The notes below the pieces were generated by a model. That model did no database searches. It had not been told where the DNA came from and saw only the letters and a list, made by a program, of their open reading frames with translations. From positions 1 to 16,155 of the forward strand of contig CAIVVS010000256.1 in the NCBI GenBank assembly GCA_903909415.1: a stretch of DNA of 16,155 nucleotides, in the 5' to 3' direction. Positions 1-7,248 of this stretch are shown here, in pieces (position 1 is the stretch's first letter; every line of letters starts with the position of its first letter). The DNA is from an uncultured Pseudomonadota bacterium (GTDB lineage: Bacteria > Pseudomonadota > Gammaproteobacteria > Burkholderiales > SG8-39). The position numbers and the translations under genes were made by a program.

Positions 1-2
1 GG

Positions 3-266
3 GCCTGCCTGCTGCACGCGAAGCACCGCGGCGAGCACGCGGTGTTCATCGGCGACGCGATGCACACGCCGGTGCAGCTCGCCCAACCCTCGCTGTCCTC
101 GCGCTTCTGCGTGGACCCTGCCGCGTCCACGAAGGTGCGGGAGTCGCTCTGCCAGCACTATGCCGACACGCCCACCACCATCCTCGCCGGCCACTTCCCG
201 GGCCCCACGGCGGGGCGCATCCTGTCCCATGGCAGCGCATTCCGCTTCGCCATGCACGGTGAGTGA
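3..266 (+). CDS. MBL-fold metallo-hydrolase, C-terminal fragment (5' end outside window)
   Basis: The frame is open from the window's left edge to a TGA at 264-266 and encodes the last 87 residues of a protein. The fragment contains GDAMHTPVQ, then a DP-x-A stretch, then HFPGPTAGRI and a closing F-R-F. This matches the C-terminal half of metallo-beta-lactamase-fold hydrolases: the GDAxHxP segment carries a metal-bridging Asp, and the later His in HFP is a metal ligand. The Zn-binding HxHxDH motif would lie upstream and is not visible, so substrate and subfamily cannot be given. It ends 123 bp before the transporter genes on the same strand. Whether it belongs to their operon is unknown. The family call is fairly secure; the function is open. 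Confidence 0.8.
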   Translation, partial: ACLLHAKHRGEHAVFIGDAMHTPVQLAQPSLSSRFCVDPAASTKVRESLCQHYADTPTTILAGHFPGPTAGRILSHGSAFRFAMHGE

Positions 267-389
267 GCGGGCGATGAGCGCGGCGAGCCACGAGAAGCAG
301 TCCTTGGCGGCTTGGCACGGCGCTTGCGTCAGCAAGGGCGCGCGCAGCGCCCGTACGCCGCGCGCGTAACCGGGCCCACCCGACACCGC

Positions 390-1304
390 ATGCAAACCCT
401 GCAGCAAATCATCAACGGCCTGATGCTGGGCGGCATCCTCGCCTTCGTCGCGGTGGCGTTCACGCTCACCATCGGCATGTTGAACTTCCTGAACTTCACC
501 ATTCCCGCGCTGTTCATGATCGCGGCCATGGTGACCTGGGCGCTGTCGTCCACCGGCGGGCACGTGCTGGCGCTGGGCCTGCCGTGGTACGTCGCGGCCA
601 CCGCCGGCGTCCTCGCGGCCGTGGCCGCGTCGCTGGTGATCGAGCGTTTCACCTACCGCTACATGAAGGCGCGCTTCGGCGACGCCACCGAGCACGCGCT
701 GCCGCTGGTCAGCTCGCTGGGTTTCCTGATCGTGTTCGAGCACCTGGTCATCACCGTCTGGGGCACCGATCCGCAGCGCCTGGAGATGCCGTTCAAGGAC
801 GCGAACTTCCGCTTCGCCGGCCTGCTGGTCGGCATGCCGCACCTGGCCAGCCTCATCCTCGCCATCCTGCTGGTCTGGCTGCTGTCCACGCTGCTGAAGC
901 GCTCGCGCATCGGGCGCGCGCTGCGCGCCATCGCCGAGAACCCGGATGCCTCCACCCTGATGGGCGTGGAGGTGTCGCGCATCGTGCCGGTGGTGTTCGT
1001 GATCGCCGGCGTGCTGTCGGCGCTGTCCGGCATCCTCTACGCCGCGAGCTACGGCACGGTCACGCCCTACATCGGCGACGTGGTCGCGGCCGATGCGATC
1101 GCCGCCATGGTGCTGGGCGGCCTGGGCAACGTCTGGGGCGCGATCGCGGGCGGACTGCTGGTCGGCTTGGTGAAGGTGCTGGCGATCAGCGAGTTCGGCG
1201 CCGACATCGAGAAGATCCCCGTATGGGGGCTGCTGCTGGTGATCCTGGTGATCCGGCCCACCGGGCTGTTCGGCGGCAGCAAGATCGGCAAGGGCAAGTT
1301 CTGA
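390..1304 (+). CDS. livH: Branched-chain amino acid type ABC transporter permease, LivH family
   Basis: This encodes a 304-residue inner-membrane permease, the usual size for LivH. The protein is almost entirely hydrophobic segments, beginning MQTLQQIINGLMLGGILAF with GMLNFLNF close behind. A cytoplasmic loop around residues 170-195 (SRIGRALRAIAENPDASTLMGV) is the EAA-like loop that contacts the ATPases. It ends in IRPTGLFGG, common in this family. I chose the ATG at 390 because it gives the standard family N-terminus; the open frame extends upstream to 312 but adds an Arg-rich, non-membrane leader. No clear Shine-Dalgarno precedes it. It is the first gene of a livHMGF-binding protein series. 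HAAT-family systems import branched-chain amino acids, amides, urea or aromatic acids, so the substrate is not determined here. Confidence 0.93.
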   Translation: MQTLQQIINGLMLGGILAFVAVAFTLTIGMLNFLNFTIPALFMIAAMVTWALSSTGGHVLALGLPWYVAATAGVLAAVAASLVIERFTYRYMKARFGDATEHALPLVSSLGFLIVFEHLVITVWGTDPQRLEMPFKDANFRFAGLLVGMPHLASLILAILLVWLLSTLLKRSRIGRALRAIAENPDASTLMGVEVSRIVPVVFVIAGVLSALSGILYAASYGTVTPYIGDVVAADAIAAMVLGGLGNVWGAIAGGLLVGLVKVLAISEFGADIEKIPVWGLLLVILVIRPTGLFGGSKIGKGKF

Positions 1305-1314
1305 TGAGTGCGCA

Positions 1315-1405
1315 CCAATCATGAGCGGCTACGCACAGGGTCCCAGAGGAACAAGGGGGCACGCCCCCTTGTATATCCCCCAATCATGAGCGGCTACGCA
1401 CAGGG
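1315..1405 (+). repeat. 26-bp direct repeat flanking a 39-bp palindromic insert at the livM start
   Basis: Two identical 26-bp copies lie at 1315-1340 and 1380-1405, each starting CCAATCATGAGCGG and ending CACAGGG. Between them is a 39-bp insert (1341-1379). Each copy contains the ATG AGC GGC TAC start of livM; only the second copy is in frame with the rest of the gene. The duplication therefore preserved the start codon while pushing it 65 bp downstream. This looks like insertion of a small palindromic element with duplication of the target, or a templated/slippage duplication. A 26-bp duplication is longer than normal transposase target duplications. Confidence 0.9.
1351..1372. repeat. Perfect 10-bp inverted repeat (hairpin) between livH and livM
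   Basis: ACAAGGGGGC (1351-1360) and GCCCCCTTGT (1363-1372) are perfect reverse complements separated by AC, giving a very stable stem (9 bp with a CACG loop if the innermost pair is open). It is the core of the 39-bp insert. No T-run follows (the next bases are ATATCCC), so it is not a classic intrinsic terminator. An AGAGGA sequence at 1345-1350 sits directly before the stem; with the stem folded it would be 13 nt from the livM ATG. It could be a REP-like or MITE-like dispersed element. Confidence 0.85.
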
Positions 1406-2279
1406 CGTACTGGCCCAGCTCCTGATCAACATCGTGGTCGCCTACTCGGTGTTCCTGCCAGCCTCGGCCGGGCTGCTGAACCTGGGCGCGGCGGGCTTCG
1501 TGCTGATTGGCGGCTACACCGCCGGCGCGCTCACGCTCAAGGCCGGTTGGGCGCTGGTGCCGGCCATCATCGCGGCCGGCGCCTTCTCCGGGCTGATCGG
1601 CTTCCTGATCTCGTTTCCCATCCTGCGCACCCGCGGCGTGTACATGGTGCTGGCGACCTTCGCCTTCGCCGAGGTGGTGGGCGGCGTGTTCCTGAACATC
1701 GAGGCGCTGGGCGGCGCGGCCGGCCTGTCGGTCACCAAGTACGCGGGCCTGGGCGTGGTCGCGCCGACCACGCTGCTGGTGGTGGCGCTGGTGGCCTGGC
1801 TGCTGTCCACGCGGCTGGGCCTGGCGATGCGCGCGGTGCACGACGACGAGAACGTCGCCAACCTGTTCGGCGTGAACCTGCGCTCGGTGCAGGTCGCGGC
1901 CTTCGCCATCGGCGGCGCGCTCGGCGGCATAGGCGGCGCGCTGCTGGTGCACCAGTTCAACTTCATCGACGTGCAGACCACCGGCGTGATGTTCTCGATC
2001 TACGTGCTGCTCTACGTGCTGATGGGCGGCACGCAGACCGCGTGGGGCCCGATCGCCGGCGCCACCGTGTTCACCGTGCTGCCCGAGCTGCTGCGCAAGG
2101 CCTCGGAGCTGGACGCCAGCCTCAAGTTCCTGGAGGCCGGGCGCTACATCGTGTTCGGCATCGCGGTGGTGGTGATCATGGTGTGGCGCCCCGAGGGGCT
2201 GATCACCCGCACGCTGGTCGAGAAGGTGTTCGCGCCGTTCAGGCGCAAGCCGGCCGCGGCGCCGGTGGAGGCCCCGTGA
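1386..2279 (+). CDS. livM: Branched-chain amino acid type ABC transporter permease, LivM family
   Basis: This is the 297-residue second permease subunit of the importer. The N-terminus MSGYAQGVLAQLLINIVVAY leads into membrane segments with LLNLGAAGFVLIGGY (typical LivM), then RGVYMVLATFAFAEVV. The EAA-like loop GLAMRAVHDDENVANLFGV lies near residues 140-160. It ends WRPEGLI followed by a short charged tail. The in-frame ATG at 1386 gives the family-like N-terminus. An in-frame GTG at 1308 would add 26 residues translated from the palindromic insert and is unlikely. The gene follows livH by 81 bp because of the insert; without it the gap would be about 16 bp. No Shine-Dalgarno lies just upstream, which suggests coupling to upstream translation. 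Its stop overlaps the livG start. Confidence 0.92.
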   Translation: MSGYAQGVLAQLLINIVVAYSVFLPASAGLLNLGAAGFVLIGGYTAGALTLKAGWALVPAIIAAGAFSGLIGFLISFPILRTRGVYMVLATFAFAEVVGGVFLNIEALGGAAGLSVTKYAGLGVVAPTTLLVVALVAWLLSTRLGLAMRAVHDDENVANLFGVNLRSVQVAAFAIGGALGGIGGALLVHQFNFIDVQTTGVMFSIYVLLYVLMGGTQTAWGPIAGATVFTVLPELLRKASELDASLKFLEAGRYIVFGIAVVVIMVWRPEGLITRTLVEKVFAPFRRKPAAAPVEAP

Positions 2280-3016
2280 GCGGCGCCCGGCTCGACATCG
2301 CCGGCATGCACAAGGCCTTCGGCGGCCTGAAGGTGATCGACGACCTGTCCTTCAGCGCGCGCCCGGGCAGCCGGACCGCGCTGATCGGCCCCAACGGCGC
2401 GGGCAAGACCACGGTGTTCAACCTGATCTGCGGCGTCTACACCCTGGACGAGGGCAGCGTGAAGCTGGATGAGGACGACCTCACGGCGCTGCCGGCGCGC
2501 AAGCGCATCGCGCGCGGCATGTCGCGCTCGTTCCAGAACATCCGCCTGATGCCGCACCTGTCCACGGTCGAGAACGTGATGCTGGGCGAGCACTGGCGCC
2601 GCAGCCCGCTGTCGCTGGCGCGGGGACGGCGCGCGCAGCGCGAGGCCGAGCAGGCGCTGCGCGAGGCCGGGCTGGAGACCTACCCGGGCCAGGTGGTGGC
2701 CAACCTGCCCTACGGCATCCAGAAGCGCATCGAGGTGGTCCGCGCGCTGATGGCGCGCCCGCGCCTGCTGCTGCTGGACGAGCCCGCCGCCGGCCTGAAC
2801 ACCGCCGAGACCGACGAACTGAGGAAGCTGCTGGAGCGGGTGTCCGCCAGCGGCGTGACCCTGCTGGTGGTCGAGCACGACATGCACTTCGTGCGCAAGC
2901 TCTGCGACCACGTGGTGGTGCTGAACTTCGGGCGCAAGATCTTCGAGGGCACGCCGGACGAGGTGCACCGCGACCCGGCGGTGCTCGAGGCCTACCTCGG
3001 CGGGGAGGGCATCTGA
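2276..3016 (+). CDS. livG: ABC transporter ATP-binding protein, LivG family
   Basis: This encodes a 246-residue cytoplasmic ATPase that powers the importer with LivF. Visible motifs are Walker A GPNGAGKTT (about residues 38-46), Q-loop FQN (Gln87), signature LPYGIQKR (about 144-151), Walker B LLLLDEP (about 164-170) and the switch His in VEHDM (His201). The signature departs from LSGGQ; LPYG-type signatures are normal for LivG, although Ile in place of the following Gln is less common. Start choice: GTG at 2276 overlaps the livM TGA (GTGA) and gives a normal-length N-terminus; the alternative ATG at residue 11 would cut into the first beta strand. The TGATG overlap with livF shows tight coupling. 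Confidence 0.94.
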   Translation: MSGARLDIAGMHKAFGGLKVIDDLSFSARPGSRTALIGPNGAGKTTVFNLICGVYTLDEGSVKLDEDDLTALPARKRIARGMSRSFQNIRLMPHLSTVENVMLGEHWRRSPLSLARGRRAQREAEQALREAGLETYPGQVVANLPYGIQKRIEVVRALMARPRLLLLDEPAAGLNTAETDELRKLLERVSASGVTLLVVEHDMHFVRKLCDHVVVLNFGRKIFEGTPDEVHRDPAVLEAYLGGEGI

Positions 3017-3720
3017 TGCTGCTCCAGGTCGACCAGCTCGACGTACGCTACGGGCGCAACCACGCGGTCAAGGCCATGTCGCTCACGCTGGACGAGGGCG
3101 AGATCGTCACCGTGCTGGGCGCCAACGGCGCGGGCAAGAGCTCGCTGCTCAAGGCCATCCAGGGCACGGTGCGCCCGGCCGCGGGCGGCGTGCGCTTCAA
3201 GGGCGAGGACGTGGTCGGCTGGACCGCCGCGCGGCGCGTGGGCGCGGGCCTGGTGCTGGTGCCCGAGGGCCGCCAGATCTTCACCAGCCTCACGGTGCAC
3301 GACAACCTGCTGATGGGCGCCTACACCCGGCGCGATGACCCGTCGGCGGAGATCGACGGGATCTACGAGCGCTTCCCCAACCTCGCCAAGCGCCGCGACA
3401 TGCCGGCCTCGGTGCTGTCCGGAGGCGAGCAGCAAATGCTGGCGATCGGCCGCGCGCTGCTGGCGCGCCCGGCGGTGATGATGCTGGACGAGCCCTCGCT
3501 CGGCCTGTCCCCGCTGCTGGTCAAGCAGCTGTTCAACCTGATCGTCGAGCTGAACGGGCGCGGCATCGCCATCCTGCTGGTCGAGCAGAACACCCGCATG
3601 GCGCTGGCCACCGCGCACCGCGGCTACGTGCTCGAGCTCGGCAAGACCGTGATGCAGGGCGACCCGGCGCAGCTCTCGGCCGACGAGCGCCTGGCCGCGG
3701 CCTACCTGGGCGAGGTCTGA
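3016..3720 (+). CDS. livF: ABC transporter ATP-binding protein, LivF family
   Basis: This is the 234-residue second ATPase of the HAAT importer. Motifs in order are Walker A GANGAGKS (35-42), Q-loop-region PEGRQIF (83-89), canonical signature LSGGEQQ (134-140), Walker B MMLDEPSLGL (155-164) and the segment LLVEQNTRMAL, in which Gln replaces the switch His, as is usual for LivF. The ATG at 3016 shares bases with the livG stop (TGATG), so translation is probably coupled. It is followed by 156 bp without a gene before the binding protein, enough for a separate ribosome loading site and possibly a separate promoter. Confidence 0.95.
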   Translation: MLLQVDQLDVRYGRNHAVKAMSLTLDEGEIVTVLGANGAGKSSLLKAIQGTVRPAAGGVRFKGEDVVGWTAARRVGAGLVLVPEGRQIFTSLTVHDNLLMGAYTRRDDPSAEIDGIYERFPNLAKRRDMPASVLSGGEQQMLAIGRALLARPAVMMLDEPSLGLSPLLVKQLFNLIVELNGRGIAILLVEQNTRMALATAHRGYVLELGKTVMQGDPAQLSADERLAAAYLGEV

Positions 3721-3876
3721 TGCAGCCACGCCGCCCCGGCGCGCCTATCATTGCCCACCGCGACTTCGTTGCCCGGAAGCAAACCCGGGTCCGCCACCGG
3801 GTCCACCGCTGAGCCCGCCCCGATTCCCACCCGTAATCATCCGTGCAAGCGGATGCGTCCAACCAGGAGAACGCAG

Positions 3877-5070
3877 ATGATCAAGAGCAACATCCGCAAG
3901 GCGCTCATCGCCGCCGGCGTCGTCACGCTGGCGCTGTCGGGCACGGCAGCCGCCCAGGAGCTGGTGCTGGGCCTGTCCTTTGCCAAGACCGGCCGCTAGG
4001 CCAGCGACGCGGCCACGACGGAAGTCGCGGTCGACATCGCCGTCGCCGAGATCAATGCCGCAGGCGGCATCAACGGCAGGAAGCTCCGCGTCGAGAAGTT
4101 CGACACCGGCGGCGAGGCCAAGGGCGCGCAGCTCGCGGCCCAGCGCCTGGCCGAGGACCGCAAGGTGCTGGCCATCGTCGGCCCCTACTCCAGCCAGGAG
4201 GCGCAGGTCGCCTTCGCCGCCGGCGAGCGCCTTGAGATCGTGCAGATGCCGAATGCCTCATCGGCCCCCGGCCTCACCAAGGACAGGCCCTGGGCCTGGC
4301 GCATGACCGAGGACGAGGGCAAGCAGTACGGCCGCATGCTCAAGAGCATTGCCGCCAAGGGCCTGGTCAAGGAAAAGAGCGCCGCGGTGTTCTACCCGAG
4401 CGACGAGGTGGTGGGCAAGGTGCTGGGCACGCTGCTCATGCCCAACCTGCTCAAGGCCAACGGCTGGAACCAGGTGATCGATCCCGAAGGCTTCCCGACC
4501 AACGCGCCCGACCTCTCGCCGCAGGTGACCAAGCTGCAGGGCAAGAGCCCGGCGGTGGTGTCCTTCGGCGGCCTGCCGGAGGCGGCGGTCAAGGTGATGA
4601 AGGAAGTGCGCCGCCAGGGCCACAAGAGCGTGCTGATCGGCTCGCAGGTGTTCGCCGATCCGGACATCACCACCAAGCTCGGCGCCGACGGTGAGGGCGC
4701 CATTTTCGCCGCCTGGTACTGGTGGGATTTCAACGACAAGACCCGCGCATTCGAGCGCAAGTTCGTCGACGCGGTGAAGAAGGCCGGCCTGACCAAGACC
4801 GGCGCGCACCACGTGGACGCCTCGGCCTACGACATCGTGTACGTGTACGCCGATGCGATGCGCCGTGCCGGCGTCACCGGCGACCCGGCCAAGCTCAAGG
4901 CCGAGCGCACCGCGATCCGCGACGCGCTCGGGGCCACGCGCATCGAGGGCGTGACCGGCGCGATCTGCTTCGACAAGGAGCGCGACGCCGAGCTGGCGCA
5001 GTTCACCATCGGCATCAAGGGCGGCAAGCGCTTCCTGATCGACTCGGTGCCCTCGGACAAGTGCAACTGA
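3877..5070 (+). pseudogene. HAAT-type periplasmic substrate-binding protein interrupted by one in-frame TAG
   Basis: The gene has a good Shine-Dalgarno (AGGAGA, 3865-3870) six bases before ATG 3877. A signal peptide runs from residue 1 to about 26, with cleavage after GTAAA. The mature protein begins QELVLGLSFAKTGR and then meets TAG at 3997-3999, codon 41. The same frame continues without another stop to TGA 5070 and gives clear type I binding-protein sequence: DIAVAEINAAGGINGRKL, VLAIVGPYSSQEAQVAF, QMPNASSAPGL, and a C-terminal TGAICFDKERDAEL. Total length would be 398 codons, normal for the family. Homologues have an aromatic or small residue in the KTGxYA region, so TAC or TAT to TAG is the simplest origin. 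TAG ends two neighbouring genes, so general reassignment is unlikely. It may be a fresh pseudogene, a read-through case or a base-call error. Reinitiation at the internal GTG at 4165 would lose the signal peptide. Confidence 0.88.
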
Positions 5071-5095
5071 TCCACCGGCACTGCGACAGGTAAGG

Positions 5096-5122
5096 AAGGG
5101 CGGGGACCTCCCCGCCCTTTTT
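5096..5122 (+). terminator. Intrinsic terminator after the transporter operon
   Basis: AAGGGCGGGGA (5096-5106) pairs perfectly with TCCCCGCCCTT (5109-5119), and a T-run occupies 5118-5122. The GC-rich 11-bp stem plus U-tract is a textbook rho-independent terminator, 25 bp after the binding-protein stop. It lies between convergent genes, but the minus-strand side lacks a good T-run, so it mainly serves the plus strand. Confidence 0.93.
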
Positions 5123-5153
5123 CATTGGCGCGGCCGGCCCGGCTCCCGGGCGA

Positions 5154-5924
5154 TCAGACGCCGGGAATCACGTCGCCCCCGCTGGGGCTGATGGTCTGGC
5201 CGGTCACCAGCGCCGCGTCGTCCGAGGCGAGGAAGGCCACGGTGAGCGACACGTCGCGCGCCGTGGCCAGGCGCTTCATCGGCACGAACTGCGCGCGCTC
5301 GTCGAAGATGCGCTCGTCCTTGATGCTCTTCATGGTCATCTCGGACTTCACCAGCCCCGGCGCGATGGCGTTCACGGTGATGTTCCAGGCGGCGAGCTCG
5401 CGCGCCAGCGCCTTGGTCAGGCCGAGCATCCCGCCCTTGGCCACGGTGTAGTGCGGCGCGTCCGGGCTGCCCTTCATCGCGAACATCGAGGACATGTTGA
5501 TGATGCGGCCGTAGCGCCGGGCCTTCATGCCGGGCACCACCGCCTGCGCGCAGAAGAAGGCCGACTTCAGGTGCACGGTGAGCATGCGGTCGAAGGCCGC
5601 CTCGTCCACCTGCTCGAAGGGCGCCTGCAGGCCGGAGATGCCCGCGTTGTTCACCAGGATGTCGATGTGGCCCAGGCGCTGCTCAGCCTCGGCGACCAGC
5701 GCCTTCATGCGCGCCACGTCGCTGGCATCGCCCGGCATCGCCTCGGCGCTGCCGCCGGCCGCGCGGATCGCGGCGGCAACCTCCTCCGCGCGCTCGGGAA
5801 TGAGTTCCTGCACGATCACGTGCGCGCCGCGCTCGGCCATCACCTCGCAATGGGTGCGGCCCATGCCGGAGCCGGCGCCGGTGACCAGGGCCACGCGGCC
5901 GTAAAGTGCTTTCTCGTTCGTCAT
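5154..5924 (-). CDS. Short-chain dehydrogenase/reductase (SDR), classical type
   Basis: This encodes a 256-residue soluble NAD(P)-dependent oxidoreductase with a complete classical SDR core: cofactor motif TGAGSGMG (15-22), the D-A-S-D acidic site near residue 66, NNAG (92-95), catalytic Ser in NMSSMF (144-149) and YTVAK with catalytic Tyr159 and Lys163. The PG motif follows in IAPGLVKSEM. The C-terminus VTGQTISPSGGDVIPG is typical. The start ATG at 5924 gives MTNEKALYGRVALVTG; the open frame extends 36 codons upstream but that part is Arg-rich and lacks homology-like pattern. Ribosome binding is weak (GGGA). It is transcribed away from the LigA/LigB cassette, so it may supply a dehydrogenation step in the same pathway. 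The substrate is unknown. Confidence 0.92.
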   Translation of the reverse strand: MTNEKALYGRVALVTGAGSGMGRTHCEVMAERGAHVIVQELIPERAEEVAAAIRAAGGSAEAMPGDASDVARMKALVAEAEQRLGHIDILVNNAGISGLQAPFEQVDEAAFDRMLTVHLKSAFFCAQAVVPGMKARRYGRIINMSSMFAMKGSPDAPHYTVAKGGMLGLTKALARELAAWNITVNAIAPGLVKSEMTMKSIKDERIFDERAQFVPMKRLATARDVSLTVAFLASDDAALVTGQTISPSGGDVIPGV

Positions 5925-6011
5925 GTCGTCCCGTTTCCGTTGGCGTGCGAAGTGGCCGCAGGGGCGTGCCAGGCGGACCGCACCCATGCAGAATATCAAC
6001 CGCCGGCGCGC

Positions 6012-6038
6012 GCGACAGGCGGCTTTGGACATTACTAT
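6012..6038 (+). promoter_or_regulatory. Candidate promoter for the ring-cleavage cassette in the divergent intergenic region
   Basis: The 158-bp gap between the divergent SDR and LigA genes must hold both promoters. On the plus strand TACTAT (6033-6038) resembles a -10 box, with GCGACA (6012-6017) a poor -35 at 15-bp spacing. A TGGA/TCCA dyad (6026-6029 and 6038-6041) spans the -10 box and could be a regulator site. No regulator gene is adjacent. This is weak sequence evidence only. Confidence 0.3.
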
Positions 6039-6082
6039 CCAGTGCCCGGCGATGGCGGGCCGGCGCGCACCGAGGAGACGAC

Positions 6083-6400
6083 ATGAGCAACTGGCACCAG
6101 CCGATGCCGACGCAGGAGGCCTACTGGCTGAACAAGGTGATGTTCGACCTGCACCACAAGGCCGACGACCTGGCGCGCTACAAGCGCGACCCGCAGGCCT
6201 ACCTCGCCGGCTACCCGCTCACCGCGCGCGCCAGCGCGGCGGTGGCCGCCAACGACGTGGCCGCGCTCTACCTGTGCGGCACCAATCCCTACCTGCTGCG
6301 CGCGCACTGCATCGGCATGGGCATCCCCGAGGCCGTGTCGGTCGGGGCGCTCAAGTCGCTGGCCGGCAGGCCTGCGGCCAAGGAAACGCCCCATGGCTGA
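6083..6400 (+). CDS. LigA-like small (alpha) subunit of class III extradiol dioxygenase
   Basis: This is a 105-residue protein with a strong Shine-Dalgarno (GAGGAG, 6072-6077) five bases before ATG 6083. It begins MSNWHQPMPTQEAYWLNKVM and contains LARYKRDPQAYLAGYPLTA, a run of helices with the L-x-x-Y-x-x-D-P-x-x-Y-L pattern of the protocatechuate 4,5-dioxygenase alpha subunit (LigA). In that enzyme the alpha subunit is a helical lid that covers the active site of the beta subunit and has no metal ligands. The stop overlaps the next gene's start by 8 nt, so the two subunits are probably made in equal amounts. Homology to LigA is clear from the pattern and the partner; the exact substrate is not. 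Confidence 0.85.
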   Translation: MSNWHQPMPTQEAYWLNKVMFDLHHKADDLARYKRDPQAYLAGYPLTARASAAVAANDVAALYLCGTNPYLLRAHCIGMGIPEAVSVGALKSLAGRPAAKETPHG

Positions 6401-7211
6401 GATCATCGGCATCTACGCCGCCAGCCACACGCCGGTGATGCTCAACTTCGCCGACGCGGCCGAAGCGCCGGTGCGCGAGGAAGTGTTCGCCGCATTCCGC
6501 GAACTGGGCCGCGACATCGCCGCCGGCCGGCCGCAGGCGCTGGTGGTGATGTGCGACGACCACGTGCACAACTTCTTCCTGAACAACATGCCGGCGATCT
6601 GCATCGGCGCGGCCGACGCCTACCCGACGCCGGTGGAGCACTGGCTGAAGGCCGAGAAGCGCGTGCTGCCCGGCGACCAGGCGCTGGGCGCGCACCTGCT
6701 GCAGCGCGCGCTGCGCGAGGACTTCGACCCCGCGCTGTCCATGGACCTGACGCTGGACCACGGCATCCTCACGCCGCTGGAACTCGCGGGCGTGCCACGC
6801 GACATCCCGCTGGTGCCCATCCTGCTCAACTGCGTGCAGCCGCCGCTGCCGTCCATGGCGCGAATGCACAAGTTCGGCACCTGGCTGGGACGGGCGCTGC
6901 GCGAGTACCCGGGCTTGGAGCGCGTTGCGGTGCTGGCCACCGGCGGCCTCAGCCACGACCTGTCCACGCCGCGCATGGGCATGGTGAACGAGGCCTTCGA
7001 CCGCGAGTTCCTGCGGCTGCTGGAAGCCGGCGACGCGGCGGGCGCGGTGCGCCATGCGGACGAACACGTGCATGAAGCCGGCAACGGCGGGGAGGAAGTG
7101 CGCATGTGGCTGGCCGCCGCCGGCGTGGCCGGCAAGGCGCCGTTCCACACGCGCTGCTACCGCGCGGTGGAGAAGTGGTACACCGGCATCGGCATCGGCC
7201 ACTGGGCCTGA
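6393..7211 (+). CDS. LigB-type catalytic (beta) subunit, class III extradiol ring-cleavage dioxygenase
   Basis: This encodes a 272-residue non-haem Fe(II) dioxygenase that opens catechol-type rings next to the diol. The family ligands appear in the expected places: His12 in ASHTP, His57 in CDDHVHNFF, and an acidic pair Glu234-Glu235 in GGEEVRMWL. His123 (LDHG) and His188 (TGGLSHDL) match the second-shell and acid-base histidines of LigB. The length is close to the roughly 300 residues of LigB. It overlaps the LigA-like gene by 8 nt and is followed 37 bp later by an FAD monooxygenase that could make its diol substrate. Protocatechuate, gallate, a catechol or a hydroxylated heteroaromatic are all possible. 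No downstream hydrolase, dehydrogenase or lactonase for the cleavage product is visible. Confidence 0.9.
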   Translation: MAEIIGIYAASHTPVMLNFADAAEAPVREEVFAAFRELGRDIAAGRPQALVVMCDDHVHNFFLNNMPAICIGAADAYPTPVEHWLKAEKRVLPGDQALGAHLLQRALREDFDPALSMDLTLDHGILTPLELAGVPRDIPLVPILLNCVQPPLPSMARMHKFGTWLGRALREYPGLERVAVLATGGLSHDLSTPRMGMVNEAFDREFLRLLEAGDAAGAVRHADEHVHEAGNGGEEVRMWLAAAGVAGKAPFHTRCYRAVEKWYTGIGIGHWA

Positions 7212-7248
7212 GCCCGGGGCGGCGAGGAACAGAGGGAGGAGGACGGGC

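Noticed and set aside
1308..1385. GTG at 1308 as the livM start
   Set aside because: It would translate the palindromic insert into a charged 26-residue leader not expected of a permease; ATG 1386 gives the family N-terminus.
3721..3876. Small gene in the gap between livF and the binding protein
   Set aside because: Only short frames without a ribosome site are present. The region holds a repeated CCGGGTCC and the Shine-Dalgarno of the next gene, nothing more.
3997..3999. TAG generally reassigned as a sense codon
   Set aside because: TAG is the natural end of two other genes here (8371-8373 and 9465-9467), whose proteins finish at normal family length.
4165..5070. Separate gene starting at GTG 4165
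   Set aside because: It begins in the middle of the binding-protein fold (VLAIVGPYSS), has no ribosome site, and the same frame upstream continues the fold back to the signal peptide.
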